The notes beneath the pieces are model-generated. The model did no database searches. It saw only the letters and a program-made list of their open reading frames with translations, and had not been told where the DNA came from. DNA of 46,188 nucleotides from UMGS1519 sp963621885 (GTDB lineage Bacteria > Actinomycetota > Coriobacteriia > Coriobacteriales > Eggerthellaceae), in the NCBI GenBank assembly GCA_963621885.1, contig CAVFFT010000045.1, positions 1-46,188 on the forward strand, written 5' to 3'. Shown piece by piece: positions 26,593-35,375 of the stretch. Numbering within the stretch: the stretch's first letter is position 1; each line of letters begins with the position of its first letter. The position numbers and the translations under genes are program-made.

Positions 26593-27689
26593 GATTCGTG
26601 CTTTCAGGCGGCGGAACCGCCGGCCATATCAATCCGGCGCTCGCGCTTGCGGAAGAGCTGGTAAGTCGCGGTCACGAGGTGTCTTTCGCGGGAACGCCCG
26701 CCGGCATGGAGTCGCGGCTTGTCCCGGCAGCGGGTTTTGACTTCAAGCCTTTTGAGGCGGCGGGCTTCAATCGCAGTCATCCGCTGACGCTGCTCCGCTC
26801 CCTTCGCCTCATTGGGAAATCGCGTCGCCGTGCGCGTGAATGGTTCTCCGAGAAGAGGCCTGACGCGGTGATTGGCTTCGGCGGCTACGTATGCATTCCG
26901 GTGTGCTCGGCGGCGGAGGAGATGGGCATCCCCGTCATTCTCCATGAGCAGAATTCGGTTATGGGCATCGCCAACAAGGAGCTCGCGCGCAAGGCCGCGA
27001 AGGTTGCGTTGACCTACGAGGTCGCGGGAAACGCGGTTGCGGACAAGTCGAAGCTCGTGCTTACCGGTAACCCCGTCCGCCGTTCGGTGCTTGCCGCGAC
27101 GCGGGAAGAGGGCCGCGCGTACCTCGGCATTCCCGATGATGCGCTTTTGCTGCTCGTGTTTGGTGGCAGCCAGGGCGCCCGTCACTTGAACAGCGCGATT
27201 AGCGCTCTGAAAGACCGCCTGCTCGCCAAGCCGAATTTGTATGTCGTGCAGATCGCGGGCCCGAAGGAATACGACACGGTTGCGGCGGAACTCGCGCTCG
27301 ATGACGAGCAGAGCAAACGCTGGATTCTCAAGGATTACGAGAACCAGATGGGCGCGGTGATGGCGGCGACCGATATCGTCGTTTCTCGTGCGGGTGCCAG
27401 CTCCCTTGCGGAGATTTCGGCCCGCAGGATTCCGGGTCTGCTGGTGCCTTTCCCCTATGCGACCGCCGACCATCAAACGGTGAACGCGCGCAGCTATGTC
27501 GAAGCGGGCGCGGCGCTTATGGTCGCTGACGACGCTGTTGAGACGCCGGATTTTGCCGAAAAGCTGTTAAGCCTTGTCGACGACGATGCCGCCCGCCAGG
27601 CGATGCGCGATGCGGCGGCGGAATTCGACACGGCAGGTGCCGCCGGAAAACTGGCAGATGTTGTGATTGCCGCGGCCAGGCGCGCGTGA
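26589..27689 (+). CDS. murG: UDP-GlcNAc:lipid I N-acetylglucosamine transferase MurG
   Basis: 366 residues. Makes lipid II on the inner face of the membrane. GT-B fold with the two glycine loops typical of MurG: SGGGTAGHINPALALAEEL at the N-terminus and VFGGSQGARHLN starting the C-terminal half; also FGGYVCIPV, ILHEQNSVMGIANK and the UDP-GlcNAc motif SRAGASSLAEISARRIPGLLVPFPYATADHQT. Start overlaps the ftsW stop as ATGA, and GGGGAG precedes it. Confidence 0.97.
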   Translation: MRFVLSGGGTAGHINPALALAEELVSRGHEVSFAGTPAGMESRLVPAAGFDFKPFEAAGFNRSHPLTLLRSLRLIGKSRRRAREWFSEKRPDAVIGFGGYVCIPVCSAAEEMGIPVILHEQNSVMGIANKELARKAAKVALTYEVAGNAVADKSKLVLTGNPVRRSVLAATREEGRAYLGIPDDALLLLVFGGSQGARHLNSAISALKDRLLAKPNLYVVQIAGPKEYDTVAAELALDDEQSKRWILKDYENQMGAVMAATDIVVSRAGASSLAEISARRIPGLLVPFPYATADHQTVNARSYVEAGAALMVADDAVETPDFAEKLLSLVDDDAARQAMRDAAAEFDTAGAAGKLADVVIAAARRA

Positions 27690-27890
27690 TGTGCTTCAAT
27701 GGGAGCGCAAGAGAGCGAATTCGAAGATGTTAAAGCGCGGCGAACGATAACGCGAACAGCATGAATGTTGGCGGCGCATAACGCGAGCGGGCATGGGTGC
27801 TGGCGACGGATGACGCGGGCGAGCAAGAGAGCCGGTCATACGCGGATGGCGCGCATGCAGACTTGAAATAACGCGGGAGACGAGGACACG
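27690..27890. repeat. murG-murC spacer with degenerate repeats
   Basis: 201 bp inside an otherwise tightly packed cluster. It is built of decayed units of about 30 bp around the words taacgcga/taacgcgg followed by gcatg and ggtgctggcg (for example near 27,750, 27,780, 27,812 and 27,870). No start with a ribosome site. Confidence 0.5.
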
Positions 27891-29321
27891 ATGACGGACG
27901 GGCAGATTAAGCGCGTGCACTTCATAGGCATTGGCGGCGTGGGAATGAGCGGCATTGCACATGTCGCGCATGACCAGGGCATGGAGGTGTCCGGTTCCGA
28001 CCTGCGCGCGAGCCGTTATACCGACCAGCTCAAGGAGGCGGGCGTGACCGTGCATATCGGCCACGACGCAAGCAATATTCCCGAGGGCGACGATGTCGTC
28101 GTTGTCGTCTCGACCGCGATTCTGGCGAACAATCCCGAGTATGTCGCGGCGCAAGAGCGCGGCCTTGCCATTTGGCACCGCGCCCAGATGCTTTCTTGGC
28201 TTGGACGCGGGAAACGCACGCTTGCGGTGGCGGGAACGCATGGCAAGACCACCTCGTCCTCGATGCTGGCTTTCCTTCTTGATGGCCTGCATGCCGAACC
28301 GAGCTTCCTTATTGGCGGAATGGTGCGCTCCTATGGCACGAACGCTCATTCCGGCGCAGGCGAATACTACGTGGTGGAAGCGGATGAGAGCGACAAGTCG
28401 TTCACCTATCTCGACCCGTATATCGTGATGTGCACGAATATCGAGCCCGACCATCTTGACCACTATCACGACCTTGCCGAGATCGATGACAAATTCGCCG
28501 AGTTCATGGGTCAGGTGCCCGACGATGGCCATGTCGTGGTGTGCGCCGACGAGCCGCATGCCCGCGCCATCGCGGAAAGCACCGGCCGTCATGTGGTGAG
28601 CTACGGCTTCGCGGAGGATGCCGACGTGCGCATCGTCTCCTACGAGCCTAAGGGCATTGGAAGCGACTACGCTCTCGTATTCCCCGACGGCTCCCAGGCG
28701 CAGGGTCATATCAAGCAGAATCCGGGCATCCACAACGTGCGTAATGCCGCCGGTGTGATGGCCGTCGCCTGGCTTTTGGGCTATGACGTGCAAGAGGCGG
28801 CGGACGCCCTGTCCTCCTTTGCCGGTGTCGCGCGCCGCTTCGACCTGGTGGGTCAGGCAGCGGGCGTCACGATTGTCGACGACTACGCGCACCATCCGAC
28901 CGAAATCGCCGCGACGCTGACGGCGGCGGCGGGCTTGGGCTATCGTCGACTGCAGGTGATTTTCCAGCCGCATCGCTATTCGCGCGTGGGACTTTTCACC
29001 GACGTGCTGCGCGACGAGTTCTCGTGCGCCTTCGACGCGGCGGACTTGCTGACCTTCATGGACGTGTATCCGGCAGGCGAAGTGCCGGTGCCGGGCGTGT
29101 CGGGCAAGACCTTCCTTTCGGTCGTGCTTGAGCACGAGGGCCATCCCGTTTCCTTCTACGAGCCGCGCCGGCTGGAGCTGGTGCCGCATCTGATGGAGCG
29201 CATCGAGCCGGGCGACCTCGTGATCACGATGGGCGCGGGCGATGTGACGGCGGTTGGACCCGAGCTGCTGGCGGCGCTGCGCGAGCGAGAGCAGAAATGC
29301 GATGCGGGGGCAGATGCCTAG
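27891..29321 (+). CDS. murC: UDP-N-acetylmuramate-L-alanine ligase MurC
   Basis: 476 residues. First amino-acid-adding enzyme. Marks: GIGGVGMSGIAHVAHDQG dinucleotide-like loop, ATP loop VAGTHGKTTSSSMLAFLL, VVEADESDKSF, NIEPDHLDHYHDLAEIDDKFAEF, GIHNVRNAAGVMAVAWLLG and DDYAHHPTEIAATL. GAGACGAGG precedes the ATG. Follows the repeat-rich 201-bp spacer; its end overlaps or abuts murB depending on the start chosen. Confidence 0.97.
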   Translation: MTDGQIKRVHFIGIGGVGMSGIAHVAHDQGMEVSGSDLRASRYTDQLKEAGVTVHIGHDASNIPEGDDVVVVVSTAILANNPEYVAAQERGLAIWHRAQMLSWLGRGKRTLAVAGTHGKTTSSSMLAFLLDGLHAEPSFLIGGMVRSYGTNAHSGAGEYYVVEADESDKSFTYLDPYIVMCTNIEPDHLDHYHDLAEIDDKFAEFMGQVPDDGHVVVCADEPHARAIAESTGRHVVSYGFAEDADVRIVSYEPKGIGSDYALVFPDGSQAQGHIKQNPGIHNVRNAAGVMAVAWLLGYDVQEAADALSSFAGVARRFDLVGQAAGVTIVDDYAHHPTEIAATLTAAAGLGYRRLQVIFQPHRYSRVGLFTDVLRDEFSCAFDAADLLTFMDVYPAGEVPVPGVSGKTFLSVVLEHEGHPVSFYEPRRLELVPHLMERIEPGDLVITMGAGDVTAVGPELLAALREREQKCDAGADA

Positions 29322-30291
29322 CATGCCGAACGCCTATGAGTTAGCCGACGATGAGCCGCTGCGCCACGCGCGGCATGCCCGTCATGCTCGCGCGCCCTTT
29401 GATTTCCCGGACGGTTTCCGCGGCCGCGTGCGTCATGACGAGCCGATGGAAGGTCATACAAGCTATCGTATCGGCGGTCCCGCCCGCTGGTTTGTGTCAG
29501 TGGAATCGCTCGACGCGCTTTCCCGCGCGCTGCGCGAATGCGACCGCGCCGAGATTCCCTGGACGGTCGTGGGGCAGGGCAGCAATCTGCTCGTGGCGGA
29601 TGAAGGTTACGATGGCGCGGTCATCGTGCTTTCGGGCGAATTCAAACAGTGGTCCTTCGACGAGGACAGCACGTCTTTCACGGTGGGCGCGGCGATATCG
29701 CTTGCCCGCATCGTGCAGGAGGCCTATCGCCTCGGAGTGTCGGGACTTGAGTTCGCGGTGGGCATACCCGGATCGGTTGGCGGCGCGGTGCGCATGAATG
29801 CGGGAAGCCGCACCGAGTGGATGAACACGCGCATCTTGTGGCTCACCACGTTCAGTCTCGCGAATGGCCTCAAGCGCTATCGCGTTGACGACCTCGAATG
29901 GGGATACCGCCATTCGAGCCTGCCGGCCGATGAGGTGGTGCTGGAATGCTGCATCGCGGGCACGCGGGGCCAGGAGCGTCGCATTCGCAAGGCAATGGAG
30001 GAGGCGCTGCGGCGCCGCAAGGACACGCAGCCTTTGGGCATCCCCTCATGCGGAAGCGTGTTTCGCAATCCTCCGGGAGAGAGCGCGGGCGCGCTTATCG
30101 AGAAGTGCGGTCTTTCGGGTGCCCGGGTTGGTGGCGCCCAGATATCGCCGCTTCATGCGAACTTTATTGTCAATACGGGAGGGGCGCATTCGTCCGATGT
30201 CGCGGCCCTCATGAAAATGGCGCGAGATGAGGTGATGAGCGCCTATGGCATCGAATTACAGCCGGAAGTCCGTTTCCTCGGACTCTCGTAA
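29314..30291 (+). CDS. murB: UDP-N-acetylenolpyruvoylglucosamine reductase (MurB), dcw-cluster copy
   Basis: 325 residues from the ATG at 29314 (after GGGGG; an ATG at 29323 is also possible). FAD-binding GQGSNLLVADEGYDG, GIPGSVGGAVRMNAGSRTEW, WGYRHSS, the catalytic SCGSVFRNP serine motif, EKCGLSGARVGGAQISPLHANFIVN and the terminal Glu in LQPEVRFLG. All key residues are present, so it should be active. It has a His/Arg/Ala-rich N-terminal extension (HARHARHARAP) and differs strongly from the other MurB at 1385-2305, so the two look like separate lineages rather than a recent duplication. The start overlaps the end of murC and the end overlaps ftsQ by 47 bp. Confidence 0.93.
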   Translation: MPSMPNAYELADDEPLRHARHARHARAPFDFPDGFRGRVRHDEPMEGHTSYRIGGPARWFVSVESLDALSRALRECDRAEIPWTVVGQGSNLLVADEGYDGAVIVLSGEFKQWSFDEDSTSFTVGAAISLARIVQEAYRLGVSGLEFAVGIPGSVGGAVRMNAGSRTEWMNTRILWLTTFSLANGLKRYRVDDLEWGYRHSSLPADEVVLECCIAGTRGQERRIRKAMEEALRRRKDTQPLGIPSCGSVFRNPPGESAGALIEKCGLSGARVGGAQISPLHANFIVNTGGAHSSDVAALMKMARDEVMSAYGIELQPEVRFLGLS

Positions 30292-31255
30292 TATTCCGCG
30301 CCGTACCGCGCGTGGCCCCGAGACCGTGTCGCCCCGCCCGCAAAGGCGGACGCCGAACGTCGTGCCGCAGAGCCCCAATCCTCGTCCGAGCAGGACGGGA
30401 GCAGCGGCCCGCGCGGGCTCGCAGGCTTTCGCGTCGCGCATCTATCCCGCAAACGATGAGCGTATCGAGCGGATGCAGACGCGCTATGACCGTTACGTTC
30501 GCCGCATTCTCATTGGTGTCGGAATCGTGGTCGCGGTGGTGGCGCTGTATGCGGTGCTGTGGTTCGCGGGTGCGTTCCCGGTGACATCGGTGACGGTGAA
30601 TGGCGCCGAGCATCTGACCGCCCAGGAAGTGGCCGATATCGCCGAGGTTCCAAGCGATACGACTTTGCTGCGTGTCGATACGGGCGAGATCGTTTCCCGT
30701 CTCGAGAACAATGCGTGGGTGGAAAGCGCCGGCGTGACGAAGATTCTTCCCGGAACCTTGCGCCTGGATATCACCGAGCGCGAGATTGAGGCGGTTGTAC
30801 AGGTGACCTCGCAAGATGGCTCGACGCTCGAGAACTGGGCCATTGCGCGCGATGGCGTGTGGCTGATGAAGATTCCCGCGCAGGATAGCGATGAGGGTTC
30901 GACGGTGAATCAGGCGGTGTACGACGACGCGTCGTCCGCCTTGCAGATCACGGGCGTGCCCTATGGTCTGACGCCGTCGGCAGGTTCGGTGTGCGAAGAA
31001 GAGATCGTGAACAACGCGCTTGACATTATCTCGGGACTTTCCGACGAGCTCTCCTCGCGCGTCAAGTCGGTTGAGGCGGGGAGTACCACGATGGCGACCC
31101 TGACGCTCGACGACGGCATTCAGATCGCTTTTGGCGATGGGGATGACGTGCGCGACAAGGAGCGTGTGGTGCTGCAGCTTCTCGAAGAGCATGCGGGAGA
31201 GATTGCCTACATCAACGTCAGTTCGCCTTCGCGGCCCACGTGGCGTTCCCTCTAA
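30245..31255 (+). CDS. ftsQ: Cell division protein FtsQ/DivIB
   Basis: 336 residues. A long basic, Pro/Arg-rich cytoplasmic N-terminus (about 1-80), a single transmembrane helix (about 84-108, RRILIGVGIVVAVVALYAVLWFAGAF), then a POTRA domain beginning VTSVTVNGAEHLTAQEVADIAEVPSDTTLLRVDTGEI...LENNAWVESAGVTKILPGTLRLDITEREIEAVV, the standard FtsQ pattern, and the FtsQ beta domain to the end. It scaffolds the divisome outside the membrane. The start lies 47 bp inside murB, with GGTGA about 10 bases upstream; an internal start would shorten only the disordered part. Confidence 0.93.
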   Translation: MASNYSRKSVSSDSRNIPRRTARGPETVSPRPQRRTPNVVPQSPNPRPSRTGAAARAGSQAFASRIYPANDERIERMQTRYDRYVRRILIGVGIVVAVVALYAVLWFAGAFPVTSVTVNGAEHLTAQEVADIAEVPSDTTLLRVDTGEIVSRLENNAWVESAGVTKILPGTLRLDITEREIEAVVQVTSQDGSTLENWAIARDGVWLMKIPAQDSDEGSTVNQAVYDDASSALQITGVPYGLTPSAGSVCEEEIVNNALDIISGLSDELSSRVKSVEAGSTTMATLTLDDGIQIAFGDGDDVRDKERVVLQLLEEHAGEIAYINVSSPSRPTWRSL

Positions 31256-31470
31256 GGGACGTGCGCAGCGTTGCGTGCGATGCCGCGCATGCAAGGGTGC
31301 GCGGGCGCTTTGGCAAGCTTACAAGGGCGCGACTTGGCGTGCATGCGAGACCGTGCGAGCGCAAGTGCGCGCGGGCAAGCGGCGGCGGTTTCAAGCACGA
31401 TTGCGCAGGCGTTTCAAAGACGGCCGCTTCACGTGCGCGTTTCTTACTGATGAATTGCGGCGATGGTCTG
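31256..31470. other. GC-rich spacer between ftsQ and ftsZ
   Basis: Low-complexity sequence rich in gcgcgc, gcatgc and ggcaag words. Some frames are open but none has a ribosome site or recognisable product. It is followed by the AT-richer ftsZ promoter region. Confidence 0.5.
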
Positions 31471-31476
31471 TTGTTT

Positions 31477-31504
31477 TTGCAAACGATATGACATCGTGTA
31501 AAAT
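31477..31504 (+). promoter_or_regulatory. Predicted ftsZ promoter
   Basis: TTGCAA (31477-31482), 16-bp spacer, TAAAAT (31499-31504), 59 bp upstream of the ftsZ ATG and standing out from GC-rich surroundings. It shares its -35 hexamer with the mraZ promoter. Confidence 0.65.
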
Positions 31505-31562
31505 GTGCAAGATATGTTTCGGGTCATAAACCCGCTAACGAACAGCATTTACGGAGGCCACA

Positions 31563-32669
31563 ATGGCAAATACGGATAACATCGCCAAGATTCGAGTCGT
31601 TGGCGTGGGCGGTGGCGGAACGAACGCCGTCAACCGAATGGTGGAAGCTGGCGTGCGTGGCGTCGAGTTCATCGCCATCAATACCGATAGGCAGGCCCTG
31701 CTTCTCTCCGATGCCGACAAGACCATTCATATTGGCGCCGATTTGACCCGCGGTTTGGGTGCTGGCGCGAATCCCGAGATTGGCGCTCAGGCGGCAGAGG
31801 AAAGCCGCAACGAGATTGCGGAAGCCCTCGCGGAATCGGACATGGTGTTTGTCACGGCAGGCGAAGGCGGCGGCACCGGTACCGGTGCGGCGCCGATCGT
31901 TGCCGAAATCGCGCGTGAGGAGATTGGCGCGCTTACGGTGGGCATCGTGACGAAGCCCTTCAGCTTCGAAGGTCGTCTGCGCCGCAACCAGGCGGAACAG
32001 GGCATCGACCTGCTCGCCCAGAAGGTCGACACGCTCATCGTCATTCCGAATGATCGTCTGCTCGAGATTGTCGAGAAGAAGACGAGCATGCTCGACGCGT
32101 TCCGCATCTGCGACGATACGCTGCGTCAGGGCATTCAGGGCGTCACCGACCTCATCACCATTCCGGGTCTCATTAACCTTGACTTCGCCGACATCCGCAC
32201 CGTCATGAAGGACGCCGGCTCGGCAATGATGGGCATCGGCATCGCGACGGGCGACACGCGCGCGCTTGACGCCGCTCAGCAGGCCATCAATTCGAAGCTT
32301 CTCGAGAGCTCCATCGCGGGCGCCTCGCGGGTCCTGTTCTCCATTGCAGGCGCATCCGACCTCACCCTGACCGAAGTGGACGAGGCCGCACGCACTGTGG
32401 AGGCATGCGCCGACGAGAACGCGAACATCATCTACGGCCAGATCATCGACGATGCCCTGGGCGACCAGGTGCGTATCACGGTGATTGCGACTGGCTTCAA
32501 GCCCCAGAAAGAGGACGTGCGCGACTTGTTCAGCACCCCGGTGGCACAGCCCGCTCCTTCTCCGGCGCCGGTGCAGCCGCAGTATGGTGCGCCGCCCACC
32601 TACGGCCAGCAGAGCTCGGGAAACCGTTTTGAGGATGAGGATTACATCCCCGATTTCCTGAAGCGATAA
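31563..32669 (+). CDS. ftsZ: Cell division GTPase FtsZ
   Basis: 368 residues; ATG at 31563 with GGAGG 6 bases upstream. A tubulin-like GTPase forming the Z ring. Marks: IRVVGVGGGGTNAVNRM, NTDRQAL, the tubulin signature GEGGGTGTGAAP, NDRLLEI, the T7 synergy loop GLINLDFADIRTVM, a Pro/Gln-rich linker (PVAQPAPSPAPVQPQYG) and the C-terminal peptide EDYIPDFLKR, which should bind SepF. Own promoter and terminator, so it can be made apart from the upstream mur genes. Confidence 0.98.
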   Translation: MANTDNIAKIRVVGVGGGGTNAVNRMVEAGVRGVEFIAINTDRQALLLSDADKTIHIGADLTRGLGAGANPEIGAQAAEESRNEIAEALAESDMVFVTAGEGGGTGTGAAPIVAEIAREEIGALTVGIVTKPFSFEGRLRRNQAEQGIDLLAQKVDTLIVIPNDRLLEIVEKKTSMLDAFRICDDTLRQGIQGVTDLITIPGLINLDFADIRTVMKDAGSAMMGIGIATGDTRALDAAQQAINSKLLESSIAGASRVLFSIAGASDLTLTEVDEAARTVEACADENANIIYGQIIDDALGDQVRITVIATGFKPQKEDVRDLFSTPVAQPAPSPAPVQPQYGAPPTYGQQSSGNRFEDEDYIPDFLKR

Positions 32670-32692
32670 TCGGCTTTCCTATTCAAAACTTT

Positions 32693-32723
32693 CGGCGGGG
32701 TGCATTTTCATCCCGCCGTTTTT
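32693..32723 (+). terminator. Terminator after ftsZ
   Basis: 10-bp stem cggcggggtg (32693-32702) with catcccgccg (32709-32718, one G-U), 6-base loop, then ttttt. Confidence 0.85.
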
Positions 32724-32802
32724 GTATGAGGCGCGAAATCATGAAGCGTGAAAGACGCGAAATCGCGCGATGATTGCTTTTGCGAACCGACAGGAGATTC
32801 CA

Positions 32803-33654
32803 ATGTTCAAAAAGCATCCTTCGCTCGAGCTTCCTCGGCTTGAACGACATGAAACGCCGGTTGACGAGGGAACATCTTCGATTTGCTGGTGGACCGACGA
32901 GGCCCTGTTCGCGCGGACGGGCGTCCGGGTGGCATTCAGCGAGCGAACGGGCGGCACGAGCGAGAAGGGCTATAGCAGCCTCAATCTTGCCACGCATGTG
33001 CAGGACGACAGAAGCCGTGTCCTCCACAACAGGGAGCGTTTTCTTCATGCGATGGAACTCGATGGGACACCAATCGTCGTTCCTTCGCAGGTCCATGGCG
33101 ACCGCGTGCTGAGCTTGGACAATTCAAGTCCCGATGCGGTGGAGGCGTTTCGCCATGAGGCGGAGAAGGGGGCCGATGCCCTGCTCGTGCAGTCGCGCGG
33201 CGTTGGCGCCCTGCTGAATTTCGCGGATTGCGTCCCGCTGATCATGGTGGCGCCGTCCGGGCATTTTTGCGTCATCCATGCGGGATGGCGCGGTGTCGAC
33301 AACGGTATTGCCGCGCTGGCACTGCGACGCCTTGTTCTTGCCGAGCCGGGGCTTTCTGTTGATGCCGCGCAGGTGAATGTGTATCGCGGCGCCTATATTC
33401 ACGCGGAATGCTTCGAATGCGGCGCCGATGTGCATCGCCGCTTCACCGATCAATTCGGCAGCAGCGTCGCATGGGACGATACACATATCGACTTGGGACG
33501 GGCGCTCGATCTGACGCTTGAGCGGGCGGGAATCGATCCCGCGCGCATCGCCGATGTGGGATGCTGTACCGTCTGCGACAACGAGCATTGGTTTTCCTAT
33601 CGGGCCCAGGGTGGCACCTGCGGCCGGCATGCGGCGTTTTGCGCCGCGGTATAA
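32803..33654 (+). CDS. pgeF: YfiH/PgeF family multicopper-oxidoreductase-like protein (laccase domain)
   Basis: 283 residues; the ATG at 32803 is preferred (AGGAG 6 bases upstream) over the longer frame at 32770. Has the family metal residues: His98 in PSQVHGD, Cys143 in FADCVPLI and His159 in VIHAGWRG. Family members have purine nucleoside phosphorylase/adenosine deaminase activities, and E. coli YfiH has been tied to correcting UDP-MurNAc misloaded with L-Ser, which suits a cell-wall cluster. Conserved in this position before yggS-sepF in many Gram-positives. Confidence 0.9.
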   Translation: MFKKHPSLELPRLERHETPVDEGTSSICWWTDEALFARTGVRVAFSERTGGTSEKGYSSLNLATHVQDDRSRVLHNRERFLHAMELDGTPIVVPSQVHGDRVLSLDNSSPDAVEAFRHEAEKGADALLVQSRGVGALLNFADCVPLIMVAPSGHFCVIHAGWRGVDNGIAALALRRLVLAEPGLSVDAAQVNVYRGAYIHAECFECGADVHRRFTDQFGSSVAWDDTHIDLGRALDLTLERAGIDPARIADVGCCTVCDNEHWFSYRAQGGTCGRHAAFCAAV

Positions 33655-33699
33655 AACGGGCTTTCGCGCTGGCGGAATCCCGACATGCATGAGGAGTGA

Positions 33700-34431
33700 A
33701 TGAGCATGGGAATTGCGGAAAGATACGCGCACGTGCGCGCACAGGTGGATGCGGTTTGCCACGAAGCGGGACGCGACCCGTCGTCGGTTCTGTTGCTTGC
33801 GGTCTCTAAAACGGTTGATGCGCCGGCGGTGGCGGACGCGATTGCCGCGGGAGCGGTGGCGTTCGGCGAGAACCGTCCCGAGCAGCTTGTCGAAAAGCAT
33901 GCGGCGTATCCGCAGGCACAGTGGCATTTTATCGGGAACATCCAATCCCGCCGCATTAAGGACATCGTGCCTTGCGCCACGCTTATCCATTCCGTCTACA
34001 AGGAATCGCATCTCGCGAAAATCGACGCGTGCGCCCGGGAGTGCGGCAAGGTGCAGGACATCCTGGTCGAAGTGAACGTGTCGGGCGAGGAGAGCAAGAG
34101 CGGTCTTGCGCCGGCGGATGTGCGGGCCTTTATCGAGGCGGCAGACGCGTTCGACGCGATTCGCGTGAAGGGTCTCATGACGATGGCCCCACGCTACGAT
34201 GAGGCGACCGCCGACGCGACTTTTCGCGGTCTTGCGGCCCTTCGCGATGAGCTGAATGGGCAGGTTTTTCCTCATCATGGCAAGATTGACCTTTCTGAGC
34301 TTTCTATGGGCATGAGCGAAGACTGGCGATTCGCCATACGCCATGGCGCTACGATTGTGAGAATTGGCCGGGCCATCTTCAGCGACGAGTTTGAGCCGAC
34401 TCCTGAGGATGTCCTCGCTGATCGTGATTAA
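33700..34431 (+). CDS. yggS: PLP homeostasis protein, YggS/PLPBP family
   Basis: 243 residues. Alanine-racemase-like TIM barrel without a second domain. The PLP lysine is Lys37 in LLLAVSKTVDAP, followed by FGENRPEQLVEKH, WHFIGNIQSRRIK, VEVNVSGEESKSGL, GLMTMAPRYD, LSMGMSEDWRFAIRHGATIVRIGRAIF. It binds and delivers pyridoxal phosphate and affects amino-acid balance. Start at 33700 (GGAG 3 bases upstream) or 33706 (9 bases). Sits between pgeF and sepF as in many Firmicutes and actinobacteria. Confidence 0.94.
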   Translation: MSMGIAERYAHVRAQVDAVCHEAGRDPSSVLLLAVSKTVDAPAVADAIAAGAVAFGENRPEQLVEKHAAYPQAQWHFIGNIQSRRIKDIVPCATLIHSVYKESHLAKIDACARECGKVQDILVEVNVSGEESKSGLAPADVRAFIEAADAFDAIRVKGLMTMAPRYDEATADATFRGLAALRDELNGQVFPHHGKIDLSELSMGMSEDWRFAIRHGATIVRIGRAIFSDEFEPTPEDVLADRD

Positions 34432-34461
34432 CGAGAGCGCTAGAAGCGGGAAGCGGGATAT

Positions 34462-35364
34462 ATGGCAAATTCAAGCTTGTCTGGACTGTCTGAAAAGGCG
34501 GGCGGCGCGCTTTCGAGTCTGCGGAATCGCTTCGGGTCGCGTTCGCGGGATCGGCGCGAGGACGACTACGAGGATTACAACGATTACGGCGACTATGGCG
34601 ATTATGACGATGCGGGTTCGGGTCGCTATGGCGATTACGATGACTACGGGGAATACGGGTACGACCCCGATGAGCCCTATGACGACTACACCGGTTCGGA
34701 GCATATCGGCGAGATTCGCACACGGGCCGCTTCCTCGTCATCTCGTTATACCTATCCGCCGCTGGTGAGCTATGAAGAGGCCCGCACGAACAATTACGTG
34801 TCGGACCGTTTCCGCAACCAGTCGCAGAGCTACGCGAATCAGCGCGGTTCCCGCGGACGGAGCGATTATGCGCCGCGCGTGCGCGATTCGGTCAATGTCG
34901 GGTACGCATCCGAATACGATTTCGCTTCGGTGGGCAGCGCGCGCATCGATGAGTCGGGTGCCGAGATTCCGCAGGTCACTTCCAAACGCGAGAGCGTGAC
35001 GGCGCCGACGCCGGCGGACAATCGTCCAAGTTTTCAGTCGGTTCAGGCTGGCGCGAATCGCACGATTCCGGCGACGCCCTCCTATGCGGTGGCACGCAAC
35101 CTGCATGTGCTTGAGCCGAAAACCTACGGGGAAATGGAATCCGTCGCGCGGATGCTGAAGGCGGGAGACCTTGTCGTGCTCGCCTTGGCGCAGACGCCGG
35201 ACGGGCTTGAGCGACGCATACTCGATTTCTCCTTTGGTGTCGCGGCGGCGCTCGATGCGAGTGTGGAATGTGTCGGCGACAAGGTGTTTGTCATCAACCG
35301 CGGTGAGGCGCTCAGCGCGGCGGAAAAGAGCGAGTTGAGGTCGCGCGGCCTCTTGCGCAGTTAA
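34462..35364 (+). CDS. sepF: Cell division protein SepF with Asp/Tyr-rich extension
   Basis: 300 residues, about twice the usual length. The C-terminal SepF domain (about 210-297) has the family pattern: VLEPKTYGEMESVARMLKAGDLVVLALAQTPDGLERRILDFSFGVAAALDASVECVGDKVFVINRG. SepF is a membrane-binding FtsZ partner; the N-terminal amphipathic helix (MANSSLSGLSEKAGGALSSLRNRFG) is present. Between them lies a long low-complexity region: residues about 30-80 consist of DYxDYG-type repeats (DYEDYNDYGDYGDYDD, YGDYDDYGEYGY), then a Ser/Arg/Tyr/Gln/Asn-rich stretch. Such composition is prone to self-association. yggT starts 11 bp after the stop codon. Confidence 0.95.
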   Translation: MANSSLSGLSEKAGGALSSLRNRFGSRSRDRREDDYEDYNDYGDYGDYDDAGSGRYGDYDDYGEYGYDPDEPYDDYTGSEHIGEIRTRAASSSSRYTYPPLVSYEEARTNNYVSDRFRNQSQSYANQRGSRGRSDYAPRVRDSVNVGYASEYDFASVGSARIDESGAEIPQVTSKRESVTAPTPADNRPSFQSVQAGANRTIPATPSYAVARNLHVLEPKTYGEMESVARMLKAGDLVVLALAQTPDGLERRILDFSFGVAAALDASVECVGDKVFVINRGEALSAAEKSELRSRGLLRS

Positions 35365-35375
35365 GGAGTTTTTGA

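Noticed and set aside
31256..31560. Small gene between ftsQ and ftsZ
   Set aside because: Open frames exist but are Arg/Cys/Ala-rich low complexity, without a ribosome site, and run into the ftsZ promoter.
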